The translations under genes and the position numbers were made by a program. DNA of 64,000 bases from the NCBI GenBank assembly GCA_023388965.1, contig JAEWFF010000004.1:131501-195500 (forward strand), given 5' to 3'. The notes under the pieces were generated by a model, which was not told the origin of the DNA, did no database searches, and saw nothing but the letters and a program-made list of their open reading frames with translations. The stretch is from Pseudomonadota bacterium. Lineage in GTDB: Bacteria > Pseudomonadota > Alphaproteobacteria > Rhizobiales > Methylopilaceae. Below, piece by piece: positions 18,452 to 27,531 of the stretch (position 1 is the first letter of the stretch; each line of letters begins with the position of its first letter).

Positions 18452-18472
18452 GAGGCCCGAGTCGCGGGCCTC
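18452..18472. other. GC-rich hairpin upstream of the fzlA-like gene
   Basis: GAGGCCCG pairs with CGGGCCTC around an AGTCG loop, 24 bases before the fzlA-like start. There is no T-run, so it is not a clear terminator; it could affect translation of the gene. Confidence 0.45.
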
Positions 18473-18496
18473 CACACCTCTCAAATCAGGCGGCTC

Positions 18497-19189
18497 ATGG
18501 CGGTTCTGTATCACCACCCGTTCTGTCCCTTCTCCCGGTTCGCGCGCCTTGTGCTGGCCGAGATGGATATGCAGCCGGAACTGGTCGAGGAACGGTTCTG
18601 GGAACGGCGGGAGGAATTTCTGGTTCTCAACCCGGCCGGGACGACGCCGGTTCTGGTCGAGGAACAGATCGATTCGGTGCCCGGCGCCTCGATCATCGCC
18701 GAATGGCTGGACGAGACGCGCGGCCTTGCGCTCGGCGACCGGCGGCTTCTGCCCGACAATCCGAAAACGCGCGTCGAGGTGCGGCGGCTGACGGCGTGGT
18801 TCGGCGAAAAATTCGCCGAGGAAGTGTCCACGCCCCTCGCGCGCGAGAAGATCTACAAGCGCTTCATGCCGTCCAATGCCGGCGGCGGCCCGCCCGATGT
18901 CGAGTCGATCCGCATCGCGCGCTCGAACATCCGCTATCACATGCGCTATATCGGTTTCCTGATCCGCCAGCGGAACTGGCTGGTCGGCAATGTGCTTACC
19001 TATGCCGATCTGATGGCCGCCGCGCATCTGTCGGTCGCCGATTATTTCGGCGACGTTCCGTGGGATGAGGACAAGACGGCGCGCGACTGGTATGCGCGCA
19101 TCAAGTCGCGTCCGAGCTTCCGTTCCCTTCTCGATGACCGTGTGCCGGGTATGGCGCCTTCGCAAGTCTATGCCGACCTCGACTTCTGA
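18497..19189 (+). CDS. fzlA: GST-fold protein, FzlA-like (FtsZ-binding division factor)
   Basis: This 230-residue glutathione-S-transferase fold protein has an N-terminal thioredoxin-like domain (YHHPFCPFSRFARLVLAE) and an all-helical C-terminal domain. The end 'RPSFRSLLDDRVPG ... YADLDF' matches the conserved C-terminal tail of Caulobacter FzlA, which binds FtsZ, bends filaments and activates septal wall synthesis through FtsW/FtsI. The start at 18497 gives the standard length. The divergent neighbour uppP and the downstream SDR overlapping by 20 bases support an envelope/division context. A catalytic GST of unknown substrate is the alternative; identity as FzlA rests on remembered family features. 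Confidence 0.65.
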   Translation: MAVLYHHPFCPFSRFARLVLAEMDMQPELVEERFWERREEFLVLNPAGTTPVLVEEQIDSVPGASIIAEWLDETRGLALGDRRLLPDNPKTRVEVRRLTAWFGEKFAEEVSTPLAREKIYKRFMPSNAGGGPPDVESIRIARSNIRYHMRYIGFLIRQRNWLVGNVLTYADLMAAAHLSVADYFGDVPWDEDKTARDWYARIKSRPSFRSLLDDRVPGMAPSQVYADLDF

Positions 19190-20066
19190 CCCCCATCCGC
19201 TGCTGCTCGTTCTGGGCATGGGCTACACGGCCTCGCGGTTCGTGCAGAGCCACCGCAACATGTTCACGCGCATCGCGGCGACCGCGCGCCAGCCCGAAAA
19301 GGCCAAGGCGCTGTCGGCAGGCAGCATCTGGGGCATTCCCTTCGACGGCGGCGAGCCCTCGTCCGATCTTCTGCGCGCCGCGGCCGCCGCAAGCCATGTT
19401 CTGGTGTCCATACCGCCGCGCGAGAACGGCGATCCGGCCCTGTCGGCGCTCGGCCCGCTGCTGCGCGAAAGCGAAAATCTGCGCTGGATCGGCTATCTGT
19501 CGACAACCGGGATCTACGGCGATCATCACGGCAAATGGGTGGATGAGGACACGCCGCCCGAGCCGCGCAGCGACCGCACCAAAGCACGCCTCGAAGCCGA
19601 GGACGGCTGGCGGGAATTGGCGACGGAGCGCCGCGCGGTGCAGGTCTTCCGGCTGTCGGGTATTTACGGCCCGGGCCGCAATTCGCTGCTGGATGTGCGC
19701 AACGGAACCGCAAAACGCCTCGCCAAGCCCGGCCAGATCTTCAACCGCATCCATGTCGACGACATCGCCGCCGTGCTCGCCACCGCCATCCGCCGGCCGC
19801 AGGCGGGCCCGGTGTTCAATCTCTCCGACGAGGAGCCGGCCGCAAACGAGGAGGTCGTGGCCTTCGCCGCCCGCCTGCTGGGCCATGACCCGCCGCCCCT
19901 CATTGCGTTCGCCGATGCCGAACTGTCGGACATGGCGCGCAGTTTCTGGCTGGAAAGCAAACGCGTGTCCTCGAAGCGGATCGGCCGCGAACTCGGCGTC
20001 GATCTCATCTATCCGACCTACCGCGAAGGGCTGCTGAAACTGCTCGCCGAGGGCGAGGGGCAGTAG
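19170..20066 (+). CDS. SDR family NAD(P)-dependent oxidoreductase (YeeZ-like)
   Basis: The 298-residue product has a nucleotide-binding start 'LLVLGMGYTASRFV' with GxGYxA in place of the usual GxxGxxG, then 'YLSTTGIYGDHHGKWVDE' and 'RLSGIYGPGRN' characteristic of the YeeZ group of extended SDRs. The YxxxK Tyr is not in the classic place. The ATG at 19170 overlaps the upstream fzlA-like gene by 20 bases, so the two are probably coupled. The substrate is unknown. Confidence 0.82.
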   Translation: MPTSTSDPHPLLLVLGMGYTASRFVQSHRNMFTRIAATARQPEKAKALSAGSIWGIPFDGGEPSSDLLRAAAAASHVLVSIPPRENGDPALSALGPLLRESENLRWIGYLSTTGIYGDHHGKWVDEDTPPEPRSDRTKARLEAEDGWRELATERRAVQVFRLSGIYGPGRNSLLDVRNGTAKRLAKPGQIFNRIHVDDIAAVLATAIRRPQAGPVFNLSDEEPAANEEVVAFAARLLGHDPPPLIAFADAELSDMARSFWLESKRVSSKRIGRELGVDLIYPTYREGLLKLLAEGEGQ

Positions 20067-20101
20067 GCGTACGGACGGCGGTGCGCGATCTCTCCGCATC
20101 C

Positions 20102-20250
20102 GCATGTCCCGGACAAGCCGCGCTCGCGCGGCGCGATCCGGGACCCATACGCCCGGTGTTGGCGACAGGAACCGCAGCGCCCGAAATCATCCCGCAAAGT
20201 CACGGCGTATGGATCCCGGACAGCGGCTCCGCCGCTTCCGGGATATGCGA
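20102..20250. repeat. Dispersed palindromic repeat family 1, copy A
   Basis: Two inverted modules of about 45 bases, each a hairpin based on 'tcccgga...tccggga', flank a 50-base spacer. The inner edges read 'cccatacgcc' and 'ggcgtatgg', the outer edges 'cgcatgtcccgg' and 'ccgggatatgcg'. Related copies are at 39892-40092 and 48269-48390. The gap 20067-20291 holds this element and, at 20264-20290, a fragment of family 2; no gene is seen. Confidence 0.8.
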
Positions 20251-20291
20251 TGTGGCGACAGCTCCCTCTCCCGCAGGCGAGAGAGGCTCTC

Positions 20292-21257
20292 TCAATCCGG
20301 AAAAGTCGGACTGCCCGGGATGAAGGCGTCGAACGCCGCCCAGAAGGCGTCCCGGATCGCGTCGCGCTCCATCAGGATTTCATGCCGCGCGGTCGGCAAT
20401 GTCACGACATCGGCGGTGCGCATCTGCGCGGCCAGCAATTCCATCGGCCGGTTGGCGATCACCTTGTCGTCCGAGGCGGCGATGAAGAGCGTCGGCGTGC
20501 GGATCTGCGAAATGCGCTCGGGATAGGTCAGAAGCTCCATGGCGCGGTGGGCGGCGCGCAGCCAGCCCACGGTCGGCGCGCCGACGGCAAGCTGCGGCGC
20601 CTCGGCGCACAATCTCGCCGTCCGCTCGAAACGCGCGCGGTCGCTTGTCAGCACATTGCCCTCGAACGGCTTGCCGGCATAGGTGCTCTGCACCCCCTTG
20701 CCCAGCACGGACAGACGGCCGAAACCGAATGTGCCGAGGAAGGCGGCGAGCTTGCGGACCAGAGGATCGGCGGCAAGGCCCGGCAGACCGATCATCGGCG
20801 CGCTGAGGACGATACGGTCCCACCAGGTCGCGCGCCGGCGCGCCGCTTCCAGCACGATGGGGCCGCCCATGGAATGGGCAAGCGCGAAGAACGGCGGCGG
20901 GCATTCCGGCCGCGCAAAATATTCCATGAAGACGTCGAGATCGTTCTGGAAATCGGCGAAGCTCGACGCATGGCCATGGCGGGCATTCTTCAGCAGGCGC
21001 TGCGAGCCGCCCTGCCCCCGCCAGTCGAGCGCGGCGACCGTGAAGCCGCGCTCGTTCAGATCGGCGATGGTCTCGAAATATTTCTCGATGAATTCCGCCC
21101 GCCCCTGAAACAGGCAGACCGTGCCCTTGAACGGACGGTCCGAGGGCGCCTTGAAGCGTCCCGCGCGCAGGGCGATGCCGTCCGCGGTCTTCAGGTCGAA
21201 AACCTCGGCATTGGCGGGGACAGGATTTTCGGGAATGGAAACGAAAGCGGAGGTCAT
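20292..21257 (-). CDS. Alpha/beta hydrolase, lysophospholipase (PldB) type
   Basis: This 321-residue serine hydrolase has the nucleophile elbow 'ALAHSMGGPIVL' (AHSMGG), the early 'ALDWRGQGGSQRL' strand and oxyanion region, and the late 'LFIASDDKVI'-type Asp and 'ARHEILME' His motifs that complete the triad. The start at 21257 (MTSAFVSIPEN) is preferred; the frame stays open to 21326. Likely cleaves lysophospholipids or monoacylglycerols in the cytoplasm or at the inner membrane. It is divergent from the small heat-shock gene. Confidence 0.85.
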   Translation of the reverse strand: MTSAFVSIPENPVPANAEVFDLKTADGIALRAGRFKAPSDRPFKGTVCLFQGRAEFIEKYFETIADLNERGFTVAALDWRGQGGSQRLLKNARHGHASSFADFQNDLDVFMEYFARPECPPPFFALAHSMGGPIVLEAARRRATWWDRIVLSAPMIGLPGLAADPLVRKLAAFLGTFGFGRLSVLGKGVQSTYAGKPFEGNVLTSDRARFERTARLCAEAPQLAVGAPTVGWLRAAHRAMELLTYPERISQIRTPTLFIAASDDKVIANRPMELLAAQMRTADVVTLPTARHEILMERDAIRDAFWAAFDAFIPGSPTFPD

Positions 21258-21300
21258 TCGAGGGTCTTGACGGCCAGATTCGAGCTTACCACATCCGACA

Positions 21301-21389
21301 TGCGCAGGCTCAACCGGGCTGCGCAACTGAAATCCGGCCCGGCCATGGCGGCGGGCCGTGTGAACATCGCTTCAAGGAGGATGTGACCA
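21301..21389 (+). promoter_or_regulatory. ROSE-like RNA thermometer leader of the small heat-shock gene
   Basis: Three consecutive hairpins precede the start codon: TGCGCAG/CTGCGCA (21301-21325), CGGCCCG/CGGGCCG (21335-21358), and ACATC-g-CTT / GAG-GATGT (21364-21384). The last one buries the Shine-Dalgarno AAGGAGG (21374-21380) and carries one bulged G opposite it, the layout of ROSE elements found before Hsp20 genes in rhizobia. Pairing was worked out by hand. Confidence 0.6.
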
Positions 21390-21851
21390 ATGCGTGCTTT
21401 CGATCCCAATCTTCTCTACCGCTCCACGGTCGGCTTCGACCGGCTTTTCTCGCTGCTCGACCAGTTTGCCGAGACGGCGCCAGCCAACGGCTATCCCCCC
21501 TACAATATCGAGCGCACCGGCGAGAACGATTATCGCATTTCCATCGCGGTGGCGGGCTTCGCCGACCAGGATCTCAACATCGAGGTCAAGGAAAACGCGC
21601 TGACCGTGAAGGGCGACAAGAAACCGGACGAGGCCAAGGGCGAGGTCCTGCATCAGGGCATCGCCGCCCGGGCCTTCGAGCGCCGCTTCCAGCTTGCCGA
21701 TTATGTGCAGGTGAAGGGCGCGAGCCTCGAAAACGGCCTGCTCCATATCGATCTCGTGCGCGAAGTGCCGGAGGCCAAGAAACCCCGCACCATCGCGATC
21801 ACGACCGGCGGCTCTCCCGCCGCCAAGGTGATCGAGAACAGGGCGGCCTGA
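21390..21851 (+). CDS. Small heat-shock protein (Hsp20/IbpA family)
   Basis: This 153-residue ATP-independent chaperone has the alpha-crystallin domain at about residues 38-130, ending with the conserved 'GASLENGLLHIDLVRE' strand (A-x-x-x-n-G-v-L). The N-terminal arm (FDPNLLYRSTVGFDRLFSLLD) is that of class A alphaproteobacterial Hsp20s, and the tail is shorter than usual and ends in an IEN-type segment. The ATG is preceded by AAGGAGG inside a hairpin (see the leader). A clean terminator follows at 21872, so the gene is monocistronic and probably heat-controlled at translation. Confidence 0.92.
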   Translation: MRAFDPNLLYRSTVGFDRLFSLLDQFAETAPANGYPPYNIERTGENDYRISIAVAGFADQDLNIEVKENALTVKGDKKPDEAKGEVLHQGIAARAFERRFQLADYVQVKGASLENGLLHIDLVREVPEAKKPRTIAITTGGSPAAKVIENRAA

Positions 21852-21871
21852 TTGCCTCCTGCCGTAAATTG

Positions 21872-21900
21872 AAGCGCCCCGGCTCTCCCGGGGCGCTTTT
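21872..21900 (+). terminator. Terminator of the small heat-shock gene
   Basis: GCGCCCCGG and CCGGGGCGC form a 9-bp stem around CTCTC, with AA before and TTTT after, 20 bases past the stop codon. Confidence 0.92.
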
Positions 21901-21930
21901 CGTTTGCGCGGCGCGCGCTAATCTTCGGCC

Positions 21931-24900
21931 ATGAACTGGGACGGTCTCGACGCCGGAAAATACCGCAACGAGGCGGACGCCGTAAGCGCGCTTCTGGCGG
22001 ATGTGCCGCTCGATCCCGCTGAGCGGTCCGATATCGAACTCGCCGCGGAAGATCTCGTGCGCGGCGCGCGGCATCTCGGCCATGGCGGCGTTGTCGAGAG
22101 CTTCCTGCAGGAATTCAGCCTCGCCACGCGCGAAGGCCTCGTTCTGATGTGTCTGGCGGAAGCGCTGCTGCGCACGCCGGATGCCGACACGCGCGACCGG
22201 CTGATCGCGGAAAAGGTCGGCTCCGCGGATTGGGCGAGCCATCTCGGCCGTTCCGACAATCTGTTCGTCAACGCCTCGACCTGGGGGCTGATGCTGACGG
22301 GCCAGATCGTCGATGTGGACGAGAGTGCGCGGAACGATGTCGCCGGCTTCCTCCGCCGCATGGCCGGGCGGCTCGGCGAGCCTGTGATCCGAAGCGCAAT
22401 CGCCCAGGCCGTCCGCATCATGAGCGAGCAGTTCGTGCTCGGCCGCACGATCGGGGACGCGCTCGCCCGCGCCGACGATGAAGATTTGCTGTGTTCCTTC
22501 GACATGCTCGGCGAAGGCGCGCGCACGAAAGCCGATGCCGGCCGCTACGAGGCGGCCTATGCGCACGCCGTGGAGGCAATCGGCGCCCATACAGCGGGCG
22601 GCAGACCCGAGGAGCGGCACGGCGTTTCGGTCAAGCTGTCGGCATTGTCCGCACGCTATGACGCCGTGCAGGCCGGCCGCACGCCCTCGCCGGTCTGGGA
22701 TGAACTTTATCCGCGCCTCAAGCGGCTGGCCGTTCAGGCGGCAGGCCATAACATCAATTTCACGCTCGACGCCGAGGAGGCGGACCGGCTCGTCCTGTCG
22801 CTGAAAATTCTCGAACGTCTGGCCGGCGAGCCGGAACTCGGCGCGTGGTCAGGGCTCGGCATTGCCGTTCAGGCCTATCAGAAGCGAGCGCCGGATGTAG
22901 CGAATGCGCTTGCCACGCTCGCGCGAACCAGCGGACGGCGGCTGATGGTGCGCCTCGTCAAGGGCGCGTATTGGGACACGGAAATCAAGCGCGCGCAGAT
23001 CGCGGGCCGGCCGGATTATCCGGTCTTCACCACCAAAGCGGCAACCGATCTCTCCTATCTCGTCTGCACCGAGCGCCTGCTGAATGCGGCGCCTTACCTG
23101 TTCGCGCAGTTCGCCACCCACAACGCCCATACTCTGGCCGCCGTCCGGCATATGGCGGGGCGCAAGAGCGTGTCCGTCGAATATCAGCGCCTGCACGGAA
23201 TGGGCCGCGAACTTTATGCGGCCGCCTCGGAGCATATTCCCGGCCTCACGCCGCGGACCTATGCGCCGGTCGGGCGGCACGAAGACCTCCTGCCCTATCT
23301 TGTGCGGCGGCTGCTGGAGAACGGCGCGAACACCAGCTTCGTGCATACCTTTCTCGACGAGAAAATCGCAGTCGAAACCGTCGTGGACGATCCGGTGGCG
23401 GCCGTCATGCGCGCGCCGGACCGCCATCCGAAGATCGCGCCGCCGCCCGAACTCTATGGCGAAGAGCGCCTGAACTCGTCGGGCATCGACCTGACGATGG
23501 CATCCGAACGCACTCGCCTGCGCGAAGCCGCGAACAGTCTGCCCCTGCTTTCCGCCGCTCCCATCGTGGGCGGAGAGGTCAAGCGAAGCGCAAATGCGCG
23601 CGATGCAATCTCCCCTTCGGACGGGAAGATAATCGGCCGCGTTACCGATGCGGACCGGGCCGATATCGACACCGCCATCGTCCGTGCCCGCGCCGTGCAG
23701 CCGGATTGGGACCGCGCCGGAGGCCCGGCGCGTGCGGACATTCTGCGGCGCATGGCCGATGCGCTCGAGGACAACAGAGACAGGCTGATCGCCATCGCGG
23801 CGCGCGAGGGCGGCAAGACCTTGGCGGACGGCATCGCCGAAGTGCGCGAGGCCGTGGATTTCTGCCGTTATTACGCGCGGCTCGCGGAAACGCAGTTCGT
23901 CACAACCGCCCTCCCCGGCCCGGCCGGAGAGCGCAACGAACTCACATTGCACGGACGTGGCGTGTTCGCCTGCATCAGCCCGTGGAACTTCCCGCTCGCC
24001 ATCTTCACAGGCCAGATCGCAGCAGCCCTCGCGGCCGGCAATGCGGTGATCGCGAAACCCGCCGAGCAGACGCCTTTGATGTCACACGCCACCGTCACGC
24101 TGTTCCATGACGCCGGCCTCGACCCCGCCCTTCTCTCGCTGATGCCCGGACCGGGCAGCGAGATCGGCGCCGCGCTCGTCGCCCATCCCGGCATGGATGG
24201 AATTGCCTTTACAGGCGGCACCGAAACGGCATGGGCGATCAACCGCGCGCTCGCGGCACGCGACGGCCCGATCATTCCCTTCATCGCCGAGACCGGCGGC
24301 CTCAACGCGATGTTCGCGGACACGACCGCACTGCGCGAGCAATTGCTCGACGATGTCATCCTCTCCGCCTTCGGCTCGGCGGGCCAGCGCTGCTCGGCGC
24401 TGCGCGTGCTGTTTCTGCCGGAGGAGACGGCGGACGAGATCATCGCAAGCCTCAAGGGCGCGATGGACATGCTCGTCATCGGCGACCCCGCCGATCCGGC
24501 GACCGATATCGGCCCGGTGATCGACGCCGAAGCGCGCGAGGCACTGGAGCGGCATCGCGAGCGGCTGGAACGCGAGGCGCACATACTTCATCGATTGAGC
24601 ATGCCGGACGACGGAACATTCTTCGGGCCGGTCCTCGCCGAAATACAATCCGCGCGCTTTCTGGAGCGCGAAGTGTTCGGCCCCATCCTGCACGTCGTGC
24701 GCTATCCGGCGGACCGGCTCGAACAGGCGGCGGCCGATCTCGCCGCCTCGCGCTACGGGCTGACGCTCGGCGTGCATTCGCGCATCGACGCCTTTGCCGA
24801 GCGTATCGCCCGGCTGGTCCCTGCCGGCAATATGTACGTCAATCGCTCGATGATCGGCGCGGTGGTCGGCGTTCAGCCGTTCGGCGGGGAAGGTCTGTCG

Positions 24901-25014
24901 GGCACAGGGCCGAAGGCCGGCGGGCCGCATTCCCTGACACGCTACAGTGTGGAACGCGCACGCAGCATCAATATCGCCGCGCAGGGCGGCGATCCCGGAT
25001 TGCTGAATCTCTAG
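21931..25014 (+). CDS. putA: Bifunctional proline dehydrogenase / P5C dehydrogenase
   Basis: This 1027-residue protein oxidises proline to glutamate in two steps with channelling. The FAD-dependent proline dehydrogenase barrel covers about residues 150-480 ('VSVKLSALSARYD', 'LMVRLVKGAYWDTEIKRAQ', 'YQRLHGMGREL'). The NAD-dependent aldehyde dehydrogenase half covers about 530-1020, with catalytic Cys821 in 'GSAGQRCSALRV' and 'FGGEGLSGTGPKAGG'. No N-terminal ribbon-helix-helix DNA-binding domain is present, so this is the non-regulatory minimal PutA. Its 3' end overlaps the convergent flippase gene by 47 bases. Confidence 0.95.
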   Translation: MNWDGLDAGKYRNEADAVSALLADVPLDPAERSDIELAAEDLVRGARHLGHGGVVESFLQEFSLATREGLVLMCLAEALLRTPDADTRDRLIAEKVGSADWASHLGRSDNLFVNASTWGLMLTGQIVDVDESARNDVAGFLRRMAGRLGEPVIRSAIAQAVRIMSEQFVLGRTIGDALARADDEDLLCSFDMLGEGARTKADAGRYEAAYAHAVEAIGAHTAGGRPEERHGVSVKLSALSARYDAVQAGRTPSPVWDELYPRLKRLAVQAAGHNINFTLDAEEADRLVLSLKILERLAGEPELGAWSGLGIAVQAYQKRAPDVANALATLARTSGRRLMVRLVKGAYWDTEIKRAQIAGRPDYPVFTTKAATDLSYLVCTERLLNAAPYLFAQFATHNAHTLAAVRHMAGRKSVSVEYQRLHGMGRELYAAASEHIPGLTPRTYAPVGRHEDLLPYLVRRLLENGANTSFVHTFLDEKIAVETVVDDPVAAVMRAPDRHPKIAPPPELYGEERLNSSGIDLTMASERTRLREAANSLPLLSAAPIVGGEVKRSANARDAISPSDGKIIGRVTDADRADIDTAIVRARAVQPDWDRAGGPARADILRRMADALEDNRDRLIAIAAREGGKTLADGIAEVREAVDFCRYYARLAETQFVTTALPGPAGERNELTLHGRGVFACISPWNFPLAIFTGQIAAALAAGNAVIAKPAEQTPLMSHATVTLFHDAGLDPALLSLMPGPGSEIGAALVAHPGMDGIAFTGGTETAWAINRALAARDGPIIPFIAETGGLNAMFADTTALREQLLDDVILSAFGSAGQRCSALRVLFLPEETADEIIASLKGAMDMLVIGDPADPATDIGPVIDAEAREALERHRERLEREAHILHRLSMPDDGTFFGPVLAEIQSARFLEREVFGPILHVVRYPADRLEQAAADLAASRYGLTLGVHSRIDAFAERIARLVPAGNMYVNRSMIGAVVGVQPFGGEGLSGTGPKAGGPHSLTRYSVERARSINIAAQGGDPGLLNL

Positions 25015-26332
25015 GCGCCGCGCCGCGTCGGCGCCCGGCCAGCGCCCTCTGGCCAAGTCCGACGACATCCGCGCGCGAGCGATCCCGACGATAGAGCGCA
25101 ATCGCCGTCGCAAGCAGCCAGACGATTGTCGTGACAAGAACGGAGATTGCGGCCCCTTCCGCTCCGTAACGCGGGGCAAGAACGGCATTGCCGAGCACGA
25201 GGACGCCGAGCGAGACGAGGCAGATGATCGCGCTCTCGCGCTGCGCGCCCTTCATCGTCATCAATTGAGGGCCGGGGCCGGCAAGCGCACGCACGAACTG
25301 GACGACGAGCAGGATCGTCAGCGTGTTCTTCGCCGCGCTGAACTGCGGGCCGAACAGAGCGAGAAAATACTGCCCTGCGGCCATGCTCGCGAGGATGGCG
25401 ACGCCCGTGACGACAACGGGAAAAATGCTGGCGCCGAGAATCTTCGATCCGATCGCATGGCTCTCGCGGCGCGCGACCGCCTCACCCATTTCAGGCAGCA
25501 GCACCTGATGCGCGGCCTGGACGGTGAATCCGATCATGAACGCGACCTTCAGGCAGATGCCGAATGACGCGACATCGGCGGACGGCATGAAGGGTGAGAC
25601 CAGCAGGATCGCCAGTTCGGAAAGCATCCCGACAAAACCGGCGACGATGACGAGCGGCCACGCTTCCTGCTTCCAGCGCCGGACCAGACGCCGCGGCGGC
25701 GTCGGCGATTTCTTCCTCAGAATATCGCGCAGCCCGAAATACTGCATCAGATAGGAGGCGACGCAGGTGAGGAAGGTCGCGACGATCAGCACAAGCACGG
25801 AGACCGGCACCGAGAACAGCCAGAAACCGGCAACGATGACGAGAAACAAAGCCGGGCGGATGAGCATCGGCGGAACATGCGAAACGCTGAACCGCCGGTA
25901 GGCCATGGCCACCGCCGTATAGATGCGCTGCGAGGCCACCGGGATGATCGTGATCGCGGTGACGACGATCGAATAGCGCAGAGCATCCGGAATGTTCGGC
26001 ACGACGAACGCGCAGATGACGATGCCGGTCGCGGCGAGCACGCCCCAGAAAAGGGATTCGCGGCGGGACACGCGGATGAAGGCCGAGACGCGCTCGCTAC
26101 GGCCCTGGGTCTCATAGCGGGAGACGAAGCGGCTGGCGATGTTCGGATAGCCGAGCGTCACCATCAGCGCCCCGACGACCGCGATGCTCGATATAGAATA
26201 GAACACGCCGAGATCGTGCGCCGACAGCATCCGCGCCAGCAGTATCTGCGTCAGAAAGCCGGCGACCGCGCCGCCCAGACGGGCCGCGGTGAGAAAAGCC
26301 GATGTTGAAAAAAGGCGAGCCCAGATAGGCAC
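24968..26332 (-). CDS. Polysaccharide flippase (Wzx/MurJ-like, MVF superfamily)
   Basis: This 454-residue integral membrane protein has about 12-14 predicted helices. It starts with an Arg-containing amphipathic segment and 'GGAVAGFLTQILLARMLSAHDLGVFY', the usual opening of oligosaccharide-lipid flippases. The Arg-rich C-terminal tail (GRRRGAAPRDSAIRDRRPARRY, key feature RR clusters) is read through the end of putA on the other strand. It is divergent from the acyltransferase-like and FemAB-like genes, suggesting one surface-glycan module. Confidence 0.82.
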   Translation of the reverse strand: MPIWARLFSTSAFLTAARLGGAVAGFLTQILLARMLSAHDLGVFYSISSIAVVGALMVTLGYPNIASRFVSRYETQGRSERVSAFIRVSRRESLFWGVLAATGIVICAFVVPNIPDALRYSIVVTAITIIPVASQRIYTAVAMAYRRFSVSHVPPMLIRPALFLVIVAGFWLFSVPVSVLVLIVATFLTCVASYLMQYFGLRDILRKKSPTPPRRLVRRWKQEAWPLVIVAGFVGMLSELAILLVSPFMPSADVASFGICLKVAFMIGFTVQAAHQVLLPEMGEAVARRESHAIGSKILGASIFPVVVTGVAILASMAAGQYFLALFGPQFSAAKNTLTILLVVQFVRALAGPGPQLMTMKGAQRESAIICLVSLGVLVLGNAVLAPRYGAEGAAISVLVTTIVWLLATAIALYRRDRSRADVVGLGQRALAGRRRGAAPRDSAIRDRRPARRY

Positions 26333-26550
26333 GTGATACTCCTGGTCCGGCCGCCGGTCGAACCGCGCCTATTCATGCTCCAGAAACCCTTAAGCGACCA
26401 TTTCGGCCTTTACAGGACTGGCCGTGGGATCGCGCCGCCCCTTCGTCGCGGTTACCTTAACAAAGCCTTCTTGCTGCAAAATCCGGCGGTCTCGTTCAAT
26501 CTTCCACAACCTGCAACCGGTAATAGGGTTGCGGTCGGAGATTCCACCCA

Positions 26551-27531
26551 ATGCCGCAGATCGGGCGCGCCATTTCAGGGCAGAGCGCAGGCAAAGACCA
26601 GCCGCACCGGAGCGAGCCGCTGATTTCCATCAGCGACATCGTCGTGACGGCCGGCCTCGTGCCCATGATGCTGACCGCCTGGCTCGCGCCACGCGCCGTG
26701 CGCGAAAGACTCGCCTGGGGCATGGCGCGGGCGATGAAGGCCATCAAACAATCGCGCACCACGAAAGAAGCGGCGCGCCTCGCCGCGCCGTTCGGGATAA
26801 CGGACACCGACGCGTTCTATCTCGACGTTCTGGCGCAGGGCCAGCTCGAACGGCTGAGCCTCTTCGCCCTGCACGGCCCTTTCGCGGACGAGCCGGTGAC
26901 GCATGTCGAAGGCGCCCACCATGTCCACGCGGCACTCGCCGCCGGACGGGGCGTTCTCTTGTGGGTGACCGCAACCTCGCACAGCCGTTCCGAAACCAAG
27001 CTCTCGCTGTTTCGCGAGAATATCCGGGCGCACCATCTGAGCCGCGACACGCATGGCTTCTCGCCGACGCGCTATGGCAAGGCCGTCCTCAATCCGTTGC
27101 GTACCCTTGTCGAGGCTCGCTATCTCGCGAGCCGCGTCGTCTTCGGCGATGAGGGGGCGAGCCGCGCGCTCGCGCAGTTATCGAAGCTTCTGGCAGCCGG
27201 CCGGATAGTCTCGATCACGATGGGCGATCAGGCCAACCGGACAATCGCTGTTCCGTTCCTGTCGGGCCGCCTGCGCATTGCCACCCGCCCGATTGCACTC
27301 GCGCGCGAAACGGACGCCGACCTTCTGCCCGTTGCCTCGGTCCGCATGCCCGATGGCAGCATCACGACCCGGATCGGTGCCTGCCTGATGGCGCGCGGCA
27401 GCCAATCTCAAAACGACGACGAGGCCGTGGTCCGCGATCTGGCCGACTTTCTTGCACCTCTTGCGTCAGCCCATCCCGACCAGTTCGCTCGGGCCAATAT
27501 TTTCCATCCAAAAGGCAGCGGCAATGGCTAG
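26551..27531 (+). CDS. Acyltransferase-like protein (LpxL/HtrB-like fold)
   Basis: The 326-residue product aligns loosely with lysophospholipid/lipid A acyltransferases: 'GVLLWVTATSHSRSETKL' stands where LpxL has its H-x4-D/E catalytic motif, and 'SGRLRIATRPIALARETDADLLPV' resembles the later conserved block. The His-to-acid spacing here is three residues (HSRSE), not four, so catalysis is not assured. The next gene starts 8 bases before this one ends, and both face away from a flippase. A role in acylating a surface glycan or lipid is an inference from context. Confidence 0.6.
   Translation: MPQIGRAISGQSAGKDQPHRSEPLISISDIVVTAGLVPMMLTAWLAPRAVRERLAWGMARAMKAIKQSRTTKEAARLAAPFGITDTDAFYLDVLAQGQLERLSLFALHGPFADEPVTHVEGAHHVHAALAAGRGVLLWVTATSHSRSETKLSLFRENIRAHHLSRDTHGFSPTRYGKAVLNPLRTLVEARYLASRVVFGDEGASRALAQLSKLLAAGRIVSITMGDQANRTIAVPFLSGRLRIATRPIALARETDADLLPVASVRMPDGSITTRIGACLMARGSQSQNDDEAVVRDLADFLAPLASAHPDQFARANIFHPKGSGNG

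Noticed and set aside
26333..26550. CtrA site between the flippase and acyltransferase-like genes
   Set aside because: Only single TTAA half-sites are present without the TTAA-N7-TTAA spacing.
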